Shown: in pieces, positions 46,022 through 55,083 of the stretch
How positions within the stretch are numbered: the first letter of the stretch is position 1
Layout: the number at the start of each line of letters is the position of its first letter
Source of the DNA: an uncultured Dehalococcoidia bacterium
GTDB lineage: Bacteria; Chloroflexota; Dehalococcoidia; Lucifugimonadales; CATOSD01
Assembly (NCBI GenBank): GCA_951812395.1
Contig: CATOSD010000002.1
Span: 1,292,442 to 1,356,441 of the forward strand
DNA: 64,000 nt
Direction of reading: 5' to 3'
Notes under the pieces: model-generated
What the model saw: the letters and a program-made list of their open reading frames with translations, nothing else
Database searches by the model: none
Told to the model about the DNA's origin: nothing
Program-made: the position numbers and the translations under genes

Positions 46022-46258
46022 CGGCCCGGAAGCATAACCCCAAATGGGATCATGCCCCAAGCATACGTAGAGGCGTCCCTTCCGAACGCCCTGCGGCAGC
46101 GAAGGTACGGCTGGCTGACCCTGCTCCGTCCGACTGTCCCACTCTGCCACGCGGTGCGACACTTATGCCCCGAACTGCCCACGCAGGCATTACAGAATTG
46201 CGAACGACAACCGAAACTCCCAGCTAGGGATTGCGCAGAATGTCGCGGAATCTAACAG
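46022..46258 (+). repeat. unknown conserved intergenic element / candidate ncRNA, copy 2
   Basis: Homologous to 6717-6927; identical or near-identical blocks include cggcccggaa, atgccccaNgcat, gcattacag, gaatgtcgcNgaatctaacag. Confidence 0.6.
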
Positions 46259-46294
46259 ATTTCGCCTTCCCGCCCCCATTCGTCATACCCGCGC

Positions 46295-46326
46295 ACGCCG
46301 GAACACAGGAGGGCCGGCGTCTTTTG
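46295..46326 (+). terminator. hairpin plus short T-run upstream of the Fur-family gene
   Basis: ACGCCGG ... CCGGCGT followed by CTTTTG. Confidence 0.45.
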
Positions 46327-46355
46327 CGAGATCCCCCATTTCGCCGCATTCACTA

Positions 46356-46384
46356 TTGACAAGCGGGAATCGTTGCAATATCTT
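46356..46384 (+). promoter_or_regulatory. sigma70 promoter of the Fur-family regulator gene
   Basis: TTGACA-17 nt-TATCTT. Confidence 0.6.
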
Positions 46385-46400
46385 ATGGGCGAAAATGGAT

Positions 46401-46415
46401 TTAGAATAATTCTAA
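46401..46415. promoter_or_regulatory. Fur/PerR-type operator
   Basis: TTAGAAT-A-ATTCTAA, perfect 7-1-7 palindrome just upstream of a Fur-family gene. Confidence 0.75.
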
Positions 46416-46468
46416 CTTGTGGTAGTGGGGGCAATCGGCTCCCCGAATTAGGGGCAAGGTAACCGAAA

Positions 46469-46924
46469 TTGACCGCCACCGAGAGACAGAGGCTATTTGA
46501 GATGCGGACCGCCCTCAAGCGTAGAGGGACCCGCCTGACGCCGCGCCGCGACAAGATGCTCGAGGTGCTCGTCTCGAGCAAGCGCCACCCAAGCGCCAGC
46601 GAGATCCATGAAGAAGTCAGGCGCTTTCACCCCCGCACAAGCCTCGCAACCATCTACAACACCATAGAGCTACTCAAAGAGGCCGGGCAGCTGCTGGAGA
46701 TCGAATTCAGCGGCGCGGCCAACCGTTACGATGGCAGGCGCAGCCACCATCACCCCCACCTTATCTGCCTGCATTGCGAGAAGATCGAAGACCTGGATTC
46801 GGTCGACCATGACGAACCGCTGGACGACCTGTCCAGCGAAACAGGCTACGAAATCACGGGCCGCCGGATGGACTACTACGGTATGTGCCCGGACTGCCAG
46901 TCTGGACGAACGGTACAGCCCTGA
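46469..46924 (+). CDS. Fur family transcriptional regulator (Fur/PerR-like)
   Basis: RRGTRLTPRRDKMLEVLVSSKRHPSASEIHEEVRRFHPRTSLATIYNTIELLKEAG; HHHPHLICLHC; CPDC; TTG start. Confidence 0.92.
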   Translation: MTATERQRLFEMRTALKRRGTRLTPRRDKMLEVLVSSKRHPSASEIHEEVRRFHPRTSLATIYNTIELLKEAGQLLEIEFSGAANRYDGRRSHHHPHLICLHCEKIEDLDSVDHDEPLDDLSSETGYEITGRRMDYYGMCPDCQSGRTVQP

Positions 46925-47039
46925 CGTGGGCTGCCGCATCCGGCAGGAAGGGGGTGAACATCCCTCAGTACGCAACCGAATCTTCCGCGATAGGCAAAAC
47001 CAGCGTTAGTCATTGCACATGTGGAAAGGAGGAGAACTG

Positions 47040-48449
47040 ATGGCCAACAGAGAAGACATCGCCCTTATGTCTCACCTGATGCGTCGAGCCGGATTCGGCG
47101 CGACCCGCGAGGAGGTAGAGGCGAGGGTAGAACGGGGCTACGAGGCCACCGTCGAGGAGCTGATCAACCCGACCGCGCCTCCGGTTGATGAGGTCGAGCT
47201 ATACCGCTACCATCCGGGCACCGAGTTTCCGGCCCAGCACTACGCCGGAGGCCAGGCGCACTGGCTGTATTACCTGCTCAACACCCAGCGCCCGCTGGAA
47301 GAGAAGATGGCCCTGTTCTGGCACCACGTGTTCGCCACCGGCAACGGCAAGGTCGACAACTGCGACAACATGATCATTCAGATCGACATGCTGCGCGACA
47401 ACGGGATGGGCAACTATCGCGACCTGCTGGTGAAGCTGGCGAGCAACCCGGCCATGATCTTCTGGCTGGACAACAACGAGAACCATAAGAACGCTCCCAA
47501 CGAGAACTGGGGACGCGAACTGCTCGAGCTGTTCTCCCTTGGTGTCGGCAACTACACCGAAACCGACGTGTTCGAGTGCTCCCGCGCCTTCACCGGCTGG
47601 ACGATAGCCGCCAAGATTCCGCGGTTCCCTTACGGAAGGCACCCCTGGTCGTTCGAGTTCCGGCCCGAGGACCACGACTTCAGCGAGAAGACGTTCCTGG
47701 GCCAGACCGGCAATTTCGACGGCGGGGACATCATCGACATCATCATTCAGCAGGAGGCGTGTCCGCGTTTCATCGCCCGACACCTGTACAACTTCTTCGT
47801 CGCAGACGAGCCGCAGGTGCCCGCGTGGGACATCGAGGAGCCGCGCGATCCCGAGGCTGTCAGAATGCTGTCCAAGGTGTTCGTCGACTCCGGCTACGAG
47901 ATCAGGCCGGTGCTCAGGGCACTGTTCAACTCCGACTTCTTCAAGGAGTCGATGTACCAGAAGGTCAAGAGCCCCGTCGAGGTGGTCGTGGGCACCCTGA
48001 GGATGACTGAGGACCTCCTGGGCGCCGATCCGCGCCTGGAGTCCATGGCAAACGAGGCCGGCTACATGGGCCAGGAGATACTGGATCCTCCGAGCGTCGA
48101 GGGCTGGCACACGGGCAAAGAGTGGATCAACAGCGGTTCACTGGTCAAGCGCGTGAACTTCGTCGCGGACCGGGTGAACAACGTGGAGCTTCCCGGCGTG
48201 CAGAAGATGGTAGAGCGGATCGCCGGTTCCAACGGGCAGTCGATGAGCGCTGAGGCGCTGGTGGACCACTGCCTGGACCTGATGGGGCCGCTGGAGGTCG
48301 CCGAGTCGACGCGTGCGGAGTTGGTGAAGAACGTGGAGTCCGAGGGGGCCATCTCCTGGGCGACCGACGAGGACTACGCGAACTCGTCGAGGCGCGTGGG
48401 CGAGACGATGGCGCTCATCGCGGCCACCAGGGAATACCAGTTCGGCTAG
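47040..48449 (+). CDS. DUF1800 domain-containing protein
   Basis: HLMRRAGFGATREEVE; LFWHHVFATG; NENWGRELLELFSLGVGNYTETDVFECSRAFTGW. Confidence 0.9.
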   Translation: MANREDIALMSHLMRRAGFGATREEVEARVERGYEATVEELINPTAPPVDEVELYRYHPGTEFPAQHYAGGQAHWLYYLLNTQRPLEEKMALFWHHVFATGNGKVDNCDNMIIQIDMLRDNGMGNYRDLLVKLASNPAMIFWLDNNENHKNAPNENWGRELLELFSLGVGNYTETDVFECSRAFTGWTIAAKIPRFPYGRHPWSFEFRPEDHDFSEKTFLGQTGNFDGGDIIDIIIQQEACPRFIARHLYNFFVADEPQVPAWDIEEPRDPEAVRMLSKVFVDSGYEIRPVLRALFNSDFFKESMYQKVKSPVEVVVGTLRMTEDLLGADPRLESMANEAGYMGQEILDPPSVEGWHTGKEWINSGSLVKRVNFVADRVNNVELPGVQKMVERIAGSNGQSMSAEALVDHCLDLMGPLEVAESTRAELVKNVESEGAISWATDEDYANSSRRVGETMALIAATREYQFG

Positions 48450-48501
48450 ACGGCAGATCACGGAGCAAGCAGGACATACAGTCCAAGTAAGGAGAAGGAG
48501 A

Positions 48502-49641
48502 ATGGCGAAGACGAGCAAGCCCCCTGTGATAGTCGTGCTCCAGTTGACGGGCGGGAACGACTACTTCAACACCATCATCCCGTACAACGACCAGAACTAC
48601 TTCGACTCGCGGCGCTCGCTGCAGATCCCGCAGCAGCGCGTCCTCCAGTTGGACGACGAAGTCGGAATGCACCCGGCCATGGGTCCGATGAGGGACATCT
48701 ACCAGTCGGGCCAGATGGCAATCGTCCACGGCATCGGCTACGCGAACTCCCCGAGGTCGCACTTCCGCTCGATGGACATCTGGCACACCTGTGAGCCGGA
48801 CAAAGTTGGCACCGAGGGCTGGCTCGGCAGGGCCATCCGTGAGATAGACCCTGAGGGCGAGAACCCCATCACTGGGGTGAACGTTGACCAGGCACTGCCC
48901 AGGGCGCTCGTCGCCCCCGGCGTCTCGGTAGCGTCCGTAGCAGACCTCACGACCTACGGCCTGCTGACCAGCATCGAGCAGGAAGACCAGCGCAACAAGG
49001 TGCTGGAGCGGTTCGCCAACATGTACGGACCCGCCGTTGGCACCGGCCAGGTAATGGAGTACCTCGGCCAGACCGGCCTCGACGCGCTCAAGGGCGCCGA
49101 TATCCTCAAGGTCGCGCCGCAGCAGTACGAGTCCACGGTGGAATACGCGGAGAGCCCCGTCGCGAAGAAGCTCCGCGACATCGCGATGATTCACACCGCA
49201 GACCTCGGCACCCGCGTTTTCTACACCAGCCACGGCAGCTTCGACACCCACGCGGCGCAGTCCGCGACCCACGCACAGCTGTGGACACAGGTGTCTGAGG
49301 CCATCGCCGACTTCTGGGACGACCTCCGCGAGCACGACGCCGACGAGAACGTGACGATGTTCCTGTTCTCCGAGTTCGGCCGCCGCGTCCGCGACAACGG
49401 CTCCGGCACCGACCACGGCGCCGCAGGCGTAGCGTTCGCAATCGGCCCCAACGTGAAGGGCGGCATGTACAGCAGCTACCCGGACACACGGCCCGAGGCG
49501 CTCGAACAGGGCGACCTGGTCCCCAACATGGACTACCGCGGCGTCTACTCGACGATGCTCGAGGACTGGATGCACCTGGACCCGACGCCCATAGTCAACG
49601 GGCAGTTCGAGCAGCCCAAGTTCATCAAGAACGGCGGCTAG
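48502..49641 (+). CDS. DUF1501 domain-containing protein
   Basis: VVLQLTGGNDYFNTIIPYND; HGIGYANSPRSHFRSMDIWHT; FSEFGRRVRDNGSGTDHGAAG. Confidence 0.9.
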   Translation: MAKTSKPPVIVVLQLTGGNDYFNTIIPYNDQNYFDSRRSLQIPQQRVLQLDDEVGMHPAMGPMRDIYQSGQMAIVHGIGYANSPRSHFRSMDIWHTCEPDKVGTEGWLGRAIREIDPEGENPITGVNVDQALPRALVAPGVSVASVADLTTYGLLTSIEQEDQRNKVLERFANMYGPAVGTGQVMEYLGQTGLDALKGADILKVAPQQYESTVEYAESPVAKKLRDIAMIHTADLGTRVFYTSHGSFDTHAAQSATHAQLWTQVSEAIADFWDDLREHDADENVTMFLFSEFGRRVRDNGSGTDHGAAGVAFAIGPNVKGGMYSSYPDTRPEALEQGDLVPNMDYRGVYSTMLEDWMHLDPTPIVNGQFEQPKFIKNGG

Positions 49642-49662
49642 TCAACAGCAATCGAGATTAGC

Positions 49663-49695
49663 GGCGAGGGCGGCGTCTGAGAGGTCGCCCTCGCC
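49663..49695 (+). terminator. terminator-like hairpin after the DUF1501 gene
   Basis: GGCGAGGGCG ... CGCCCTCGCC 10-bp stem. Confidence 0.5.
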
Positions 49696-49761
49696 TGAGA
49701 CCACCTCCGCGTTGCCCGTTTCGATAACGCGGGCGGTGACGTGTGTTTCAGGAGGCGTGAC

Positions 49762-50772
49762 ATGCTAACTACTACGGTGGCCGGCCGCACCTGGAGCTTC
49801 AGCCACGCAATAGGCCGAGGCGCGGCCGCGGGCGCCGGTTTCGCGAACCCATATGATATGGCCTTCGCGCCGGACGGCTCGATATACGTGCTAAACCGCG
49901 GCACGGAACGCGTGGGCCAGGGTGTCCAGCTCGGTGAGAACAAGCGCATCGGGCTCGTCACTATGGAGCAGGAGTTCATCGGCGACTTCGCCAAGAAAGA
50001 CTTTATGTGGCCAGTGGGACTCGCGGTGGACGGCGACGGCAACGTCTACTGCTCCGACGAGTACGACAACATCGTCATCATCTACGACTCGGACGGTCAG
50101 CGCGTCGGCCACTGGGGCGAGGCGGGCTCCGGTGAGGGACAGTTCCTCGCCCCGACCGGCATCCAGTTCGACGGCGACGGCAACTTGGTCGTGGTGGACA
50201 GCCGCAACGACCGCGTGCAGAAGTACACCAAGGACGGCAAGTACCTTTCCAGTTTCGGTAGCTCCGGAAGCGACGAAGGCCAATTCAGTCGACCATGGGG
50301 GCTCACGATAGACCAGGACGGCGCAGTCTACGTCGCCGACTTCGGCAATGACCGCGTGCAGAAGTTCTCGGCGGACGGCGAGCACCTGCTCACCTTCGGC
50401 GGCTCGCCAGAGACGGGCGCAAACCTCAGTCACCCGTCCGACGTGGCAGTGGACAGCGAGGGCGACGTGTACGTCGTCGACTTCGGCAACAACCGCGTAC
50501 AGATCTACGACGCCGAGGGCGACGTCATCACGGCGCTCTACGGCGACGCCATGGAATGGTCCAACTGGGCGCGAGAGGTGGTCGAGGCCAACCCCGACGT
50601 CGTCAAGGCGTACCGACGGCTCAAGGACATGAGCCCCGTGGGCCGCTTCGCCCGGCCGGTCAGCATCCTCATCGACTCGGAGGACCGGGTGATAATCAGC
50701 GAGACGATTCGCAACCGGCTCCAAGTCTACATAAAGGACAAGGACTACATGGATCCGCAGTTTAACCTGTAG
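49762..50772 (+). CDS. NHL-repeat / 6-bladed beta-propeller protein
   Basis: Repeated motifs LAVDGDGNVYCSDEYDNIVIIYDSDG, WGEAGSGEGQFLAPTGIQFDGDGNLVVVDSRNDRVQKYTKDG. Confidence 0.9.
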   Translation: MLTTTVAGRTWSFSHAIGRGAAAGAGFANPYDMAFAPDGSIYVLNRGTERVGQGVQLGENKRIGLVTMEQEFIGDFAKKDFMWPVGLAVDGDGNVYCSDEYDNIVIIYDSDGQRVGHWGEAGSGEGQFLAPTGIQFDGDGNLVVVDSRNDRVQKYTKDGKYLSSFGSSGSDEGQFSRPWGLTIDQDGAVYVADFGNDRVQKFSADGEHLLTFGGSPETGANLSHPSDVAVDSEGDVYVVDFGNNRVQIYDAEGDVITALYGDAMEWSNWAREVVEANPDVVKAYRRLKDMSPVGRFARPVSILIDSEDRVIISETIRNRLQVYIKDKDYMDPQFNL

Positions 50773-50802
50773 CCGATCCTGTCCGACAGCATAGGCAAGA
50801 CT

Positions 50803-50831
50803 AAGGGCGGCTCCCATCGGGAGCCGCCCTT
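50803..50831. terminator. bidirectional terminator between convergent genes
   Basis: AAGGGCGGCTCCC-atc-GGGAGCCGCCCTT, 13-bp perfect stem. Confidence 0.75.
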
Positions 50832-50907
50832 TCGCATTTCAAGCCCTTGTACGATCGCCAGTCCTGCCCAGAGCCGGCATCTAGAAGCGGGCAGCCCCGT
50901 GTCCGCC

Positions 50908-51846
50908 CTACCCCAGTTCCAGCGTGCTCTCCGCGAACACCTCCTCTACGTCGACGCGCTTGGGAATGATGCCCTGCTCCACGTTCCAGTCGATGAACGT
51001 CTCCAGCGTAACTCTGTTTGACTCGACGCCGAAGGGCAACGGCTCGGCGACCCCGGCCGAACGCAACGGCGCGGCCGTCGCGTCGGTTGGGTGAGGGGCA
51101 GCGCCCGACCCGAGCCTGCTCGCGTACTCGTCCCTGGCCTCCGAGAACAGCCCGAAAAGCTCACGGGCGAGCCACGGGTTCGCGTCTAGGGCGTCGTTTC
51201 TGATGACGACGATGTGGCTTATCGGATACACGCCGGTCTGCTCGTGGAAGCGAAGCGCCGCATCGCGAGCGTCCGGGATCAGCGGCCGGACGCGAGCAGA
51301 GTCCAGGCCACCCACGCCTATCGCGGCGTCTAGTTCGCCTGCGAGCAGCATGTCGCCCAGGTCGCTGCCAGCCGGTGCGGACACCACGTTCGGCGGCTCT
51401 ACGAACTCAGCCACGTGCTCATCGGACCCCAGCACCCACGTTACCTCGTCCAGGTCCAGTCCGTGTTCGTGCTTCAGTATCCCCCTGGCCCAGACTCCGG
51501 GCGTCACCGTGTACGCCCGCACGCCGACGCGCTTGCCGGCCAGGTCGCGTGGCGACTCTATGCCAGCGTCTACGTTGCACGAGACGTCGCCGTGATTGAA
51601 GCTGCGGGTAATGAACACCGGAATCGCGGTCATGGGTTTGCCGTGCGCCCTGGCACACAGGTATGTCGACAACGCCATCTCAGACACCTCGTAGGCGTTC
51701 GTCCTCACCATCGTCCTGAACACGCCCACGATGGTCTCGTACTCTGCCCAATCGAACTTCAGCCGCTCAGAGGCCACCGAACCGTCCATAAGCGGAAGAG
51801 TGTGTCCGTAACGGCCTATCGCTGTCTTCAACGCAAGTTTTGCCAT
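50908..51846 (-). CDS. periplasmic-binding-fold protein related to 4,5-dihydroxyphthalate decarboxylase
   Basis: TAIGRYGHTLPLMDGSV, DLAGKRVGVRAYTVTPGVWARGIL, LFGLFSEARDEYA. Confidence 0.75.
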   Translation of the reverse strand: MAKLALKTAIGRYGHTLPLMDGSVASERLKFDWAEYETIVGVFRTMVRTNAYEVSEMALSTYLCARAHGKPMTAIPVFITRSFNHGDVSCNVDAGIESPRDLAGKRVGVRAYTVTPGVWARGILKHEHGLDLDEVTWVLGSDEHVAEFVEPPNVVSAPAGSDLGDMLLAGELDAAIGVGGLDSARVRPLIPDARDAALRFHEQTGVYPISHIVVIRNDALDANPWLARELFGLFSEARDEYASRLGSGAAPHPTDATAAPLRSAGVAEPLPFGVESNRVTLETFIDWNVEQGIIPKRVDVEEVFAESTLELG

Positions 51847-52072
51847 TTCATCTGCTCCTTAACATTGGTCCCGCGATTGCGGCCACCGCTAGTGCGGCCC
51901 GCACGGCGCCGCGGTCGCATGGGAAGGCTATGCCCCAGACGGCCCGCCAGTCAACCCGCGCCGCGTTGACATCTGTTCGCATCGCCATTATCGTGGACTT
52001 GCGCGAAAGTCGCGGCAGAGGGATGACCACCCGCGGCGTCACTGGAGCGCCAAGCGGCCAGGAGGGGCTTTC

Positions 52073-53317
52073 ATGGACTTCATGTATCGATACACCCAGG
52101 AGCAGGAGGAATTTCGCAGCGAGGTGCGAGAGTGGCTCGCCGAAAACCTGCCAGCCGACATCAACCGCCCGCTAGAATCCAGTCACGTTGACGCCCACAC
52201 CTGGGAGCAGGTTCGGCAGTTCCGGCTTCGTCTCGGCGAGAAGGGTTGGCTGCACCCGACGTTCCCCAAGGAGTACGGCGGCGGCGGGCTGTCGACCGAA
52301 GAGGGTGTGGTGATTCGCGAGGAGCTGGAGAAGGCCGACCTTCCCCCGTTCTACGACAACAGCCTCGACCTTCCGGCCATACTGGTGTGGGGCACGGAAG
52401 AGCAGAAGCGCGAGATTCTCGAACCACGTCTTCGCGGAGAGAAGCTCGGCTGGCAGCTCTTCACCGAGCCAGGCGCCGGTTCAGACCTGGCCAGCCTGCA
52501 GATGCGGGCCGTCCGGGACGGTGACGATTGGGTGCTGACCGGGCAGAAGGTGTTCGTCGGTGGCGACGCCGGGTACGCCGACCCGGACAACAAGGTGCCC
52601 GACGACGTCCAGATGGGCGAGCTGTTCACGCTGGCGGTCACCGACCCCGACGCTCCCCGCCACCGCAACATGGGCTACTTCATGGTGCCCGGCGATACCC
52701 AGGGCATCACCGTGCAGACCCTGGACCTGCTCGTCGGCCAGGGCAAGCGCCAAGTGTTCATGGACAACGTGCGTGTACCCGCGAGCCGGCTGATTGGTGG
52801 CGAGACCCAGGGCTGGCAGGTCGCCCAGACCACCCTCGAAATCGAACACGGCGGAGGCGGCGAGGTGGTGCCCAGGAACTCCACGTTCAAGAAGTTTCTC
52901 GCCTACTGCGTCGAGAACGGACTGGACCGGGAAGAGCACAACGAGCAACTGCTGATGAAGGCCTACATCGACAACGAAGTGCAGCGGCTTCTCGGCGCGC
53001 GCAACCACTGGATGTACAGCACCCACCAGGAGATGAGCTTCCACGGCTCGCACCTGTCGCTCTGGCGAAGGGAAGCCGGGCTGCGCACTGCGGACGTCAT
53101 CCGAGAGGTCGGCGGCCTGAAGGCGATGCTGGACTTCGAAGACTCCATGGCTCCCATCGACGGTGAGCTCGAGGTGCACCAGCGCGCGAGCCTTACGGCG
53201 GCCCACCCCGGCGGCGCGATCGAAATCCAGAAGGTCATCATTGCACGCAGGCTCGGCGTCAGCCGTACGCGGGAGCGCGCCGCGCCCACACCATCGACGG
53301 CCACGGCCCGCAGCTAA
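52073..53317 (+). CDS. acyl-CoA dehydrogenase family protein
   Basis: FTEPGAGSDLASLQMRAVRDGDDWVLTGQKVFVGG. Confidence 0.92.
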   Translation: MDFMYRYTQEQEEFRSEVREWLAENLPADINRPLESSHVDAHTWEQVRQFRLRLGEKGWLHPTFPKEYGGGGLSTEEGVVIREELEKADLPPFYDNSLDLPAILVWGTEEQKREILEPRLRGEKLGWQLFTEPGAGSDLASLQMRAVRDGDDWVLTGQKVFVGGDAGYADPDNKVPDDVQMGELFTLAVTDPDAPRHRNMGYFMVPGDTQGITVQTLDLLVGQGKRQVFMDNVRVPASRLIGGETQGWQVAQTTLEIEHGGGGEVVPRNSTFKKFLAYCVENGLDREEHNEQLLMKAYIDNEVQRLLGARNHWMYSTHQEMSFHGSHLSLWRREAGLRTADVIREVGGLKAMLDFEDSMAPIDGELEVHQRASLTAAHPGGAIEIQKVIIARRLGVSRTRERAAPTPSTATARS

Positions 53318-53380
53318 CAAGCCGCCCACAAGTCCCTTCTCCCTCGATGGCGAAGACCTGGCAGGGCGCCGCTCGAAATT

Positions 53381-53420
53381 CCCTACCCCCCTCGATGGGG
53401 GAAGGTTTGGATTGGGGTGA
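53381..53420 (-). repeat. dispersed intergenic hairpin, copy C
   Basis: Minus strand TCACCCCAATCCAAACCTTCCCCCATCGAGGGGGGTAGGG. Confidence 0.7.
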
Positions 53421-53464
53421 ATCTCGCGAGTCCCATCCCCATAGCCCCAACCGCCGGAGGCGAC

Positions 53465-54595
53465 ATGGACCTCTCACTATCCCAAGAGCAGACGATGATT
53501 AAGAACTCCGCCCAGGAGTTTCTCCGGCAGGAGTTGCCGAAGGAGCGCGTAGACGAGCTGTTCCGCTCCGAGACCGGCCACGATCCAGAGCTGTGGAAGA
53601 AGATGGGCAGCCTAGGTTGGGCCGGGATGTCGCTGCCGGCCGAGTACGGCGGCCAGGCTTCCGACTTCACCACGATAGGCGTGCTGTTCGAGGAGTTGGG
53701 CGCCGCGCTGTGCCCCAGCCCGCTGCTGTCGTCGGTGTTGGCGGCGCAGATCGTCCTGGAGGCGGGGGACGACGGCCAGAAGGCCCAGCTACTGCCCTCC
53801 ATCGCCCGTGGAGACCTCATCACCGCTCTGGCGTTCACGGAAGCGAACGGAAGCTGGGACCCCGCGTCCATCGGGCTCACCGCGTCGAGTCAGGGCGACT
53901 CGTTCGTGCTGAACGGCGCAAAGGCGTTCGTGCCCGACGCCCATCTTGCCGACTACCTGCTTGTGGTCGGCAGAACCGAGGACTCGACTGGCCTGTCCGT
54001 CTTCCTGGTAGACAGGGCCGCGCGCGGCCTGACCGTGCGACCGCACACTGGCTGGCTCGGCGACGTGTTGTGCGAGGTCACGCTCGACTCGGCGCGCGTC
54101 CCGGCGTCGGCGGCCATCGGCGAACCCGGGGCAGCGGGCGCCGCGCTCGAGTCGGCGATTGACAAGGCGACTGCGTTGCTCTGCGCTTACATGGTCGGCG
54201 GTTGCAGGCGGGTGCTGGAAATCAGCGTCGAGTACAGCCAGAATCGCATCCAGTTCGGCGTGCCGATCGGCAACTTCCAGCGCGTGCAGGACCACCTGAT
54301 CGAGGCGCTGAACTCGGAGCAGTCCACCCGCTGGACGACCTACGAGGCGCTCTGGAAGCTCGACAGCGGGGCGGCCGACGCACAACTCGCGATTTCGATG
54401 GCCAAAGCGGTGGCGAGCGACGCCTACTTCACCGCCTGCGAGGCAGCCCACCACGTCCATGGCGGCATAGGCGTGGACATGAACTACGGCCTCGCCTACT
54501 TCACCCAGAAGTCGCGAACCCTACAGCACTACATGGGCGATGCGGTGTACCACCGCCGGAGGATGGCGGCCCTGCTACGGGAGGAGGCCGCGTAG
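53465..54595 (+). CDS. acyl-CoA dehydrogenase family protein
   Basis: MDLSLSQEQTMIKNSAQEFLRQELP; QFGVPIGNFQRVQDHLIEA; HHVHGGIGVDMNYGL. Confidence 0.93.
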   Translation: MDLSLSQEQTMIKNSAQEFLRQELPKERVDELFRSETGHDPELWKKMGSLGWAGMSLPAEYGGQASDFTTIGVLFEELGAALCPSPLLSSVLAAQIVLEAGDDGQKAQLLPSIARGDLITALAFTEANGSWDPASIGLTASSQGDSFVLNGAKAFVPDAHLADYLLVVGRTEDSTGLSVFLVDRAARGLTVRPHTGWLGDVLCEVTLDSARVPASAAIGEPGAAGAALESAIDKATALLCAYMVGGCRRVLEISVEYSQNRIQFGVPIGNFQRVQDHLIEALNSEQSTRWTTYEALWKLDSGAADAQLAISMAKAVASDAYFTACEAAHHVHGGIGVDMNYGLAYFTQKSRTLQHYMGDAVYHRRRMAALLREEAA

Positions 54596-54611
54596 CCGCG
54601 CAGTCGCCAAG

Positions 54612-54652
54612 TAACTTCCCCGTCGACGCGGGAAGGCTACGACGGGGGTGAG
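54612..54652 (-). repeat. dispersed intergenic hairpin, copy E (diverged)
   Basis: Minus strand TCACCCCCGTCGTAGCCTTCCCgcgtcgacGGGGAAG. Confidence 0.6.
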
Positions 54653-54666
54653 GCCTCGTGCCGCGC

Positions 54667-55083
54667 CTAGCCCAGCCGCCGCGAGTCCAGGTAGCTTTGG
54701 AGGATCACCGCCGCGGCGGCTGAGTCAAGCCTCCCCTTTTCACGCGAGGTTTCCACACCCTGGCCGCGCAGCAGCTTCTCGGCTTGGGCCGTAGACAGGC
54801 GCTCGTCCACCGTCGTGACAGGCACCTCGACCAGGCCGGCGAGCTCGCGCACGAATGCCGCCACGCGCCCCGCCTGGCGTCCCCGCGCGCCCGACATCGA
54901 GTAGGGCATGCCGACTACGATTTCGCTCAGCGCCATGCTAGACGCACGGCGCGCGGCCACTTCGTGGGCGGGTTCGTGGCCGTCCAGCTCCAGCGCCTCG
55001 ATGGGCGACGCCAGCAGTCCCGTGGGGTCGCTGAGCGCGAGGCCGATGCGCCTCTCACCCATGTCGAGCGCGAGAATCCTCAT
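54667..55083 (-). CDS. ruvX: Holliday junction resolvase-like protein RuvX (YqgF family)
   Basis: MRILALDMGERRIGLALSDPTGLLASP; VTTVDERLST; LDSAAAAVILQSYLD. Confidence 0.93.
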   Translation of the reverse strand: MRILALDMGERRIGLALSDPTGLLASPIEALELDGHEPAHEVAARRASSMALSEIVVGMPYSMSGARGRQAGRVAAFVRELAGLVEVPVTTVDERLSTAQAEKLLRGQGVETSREKGRLDSAAAAVILQSYLDSRRLG

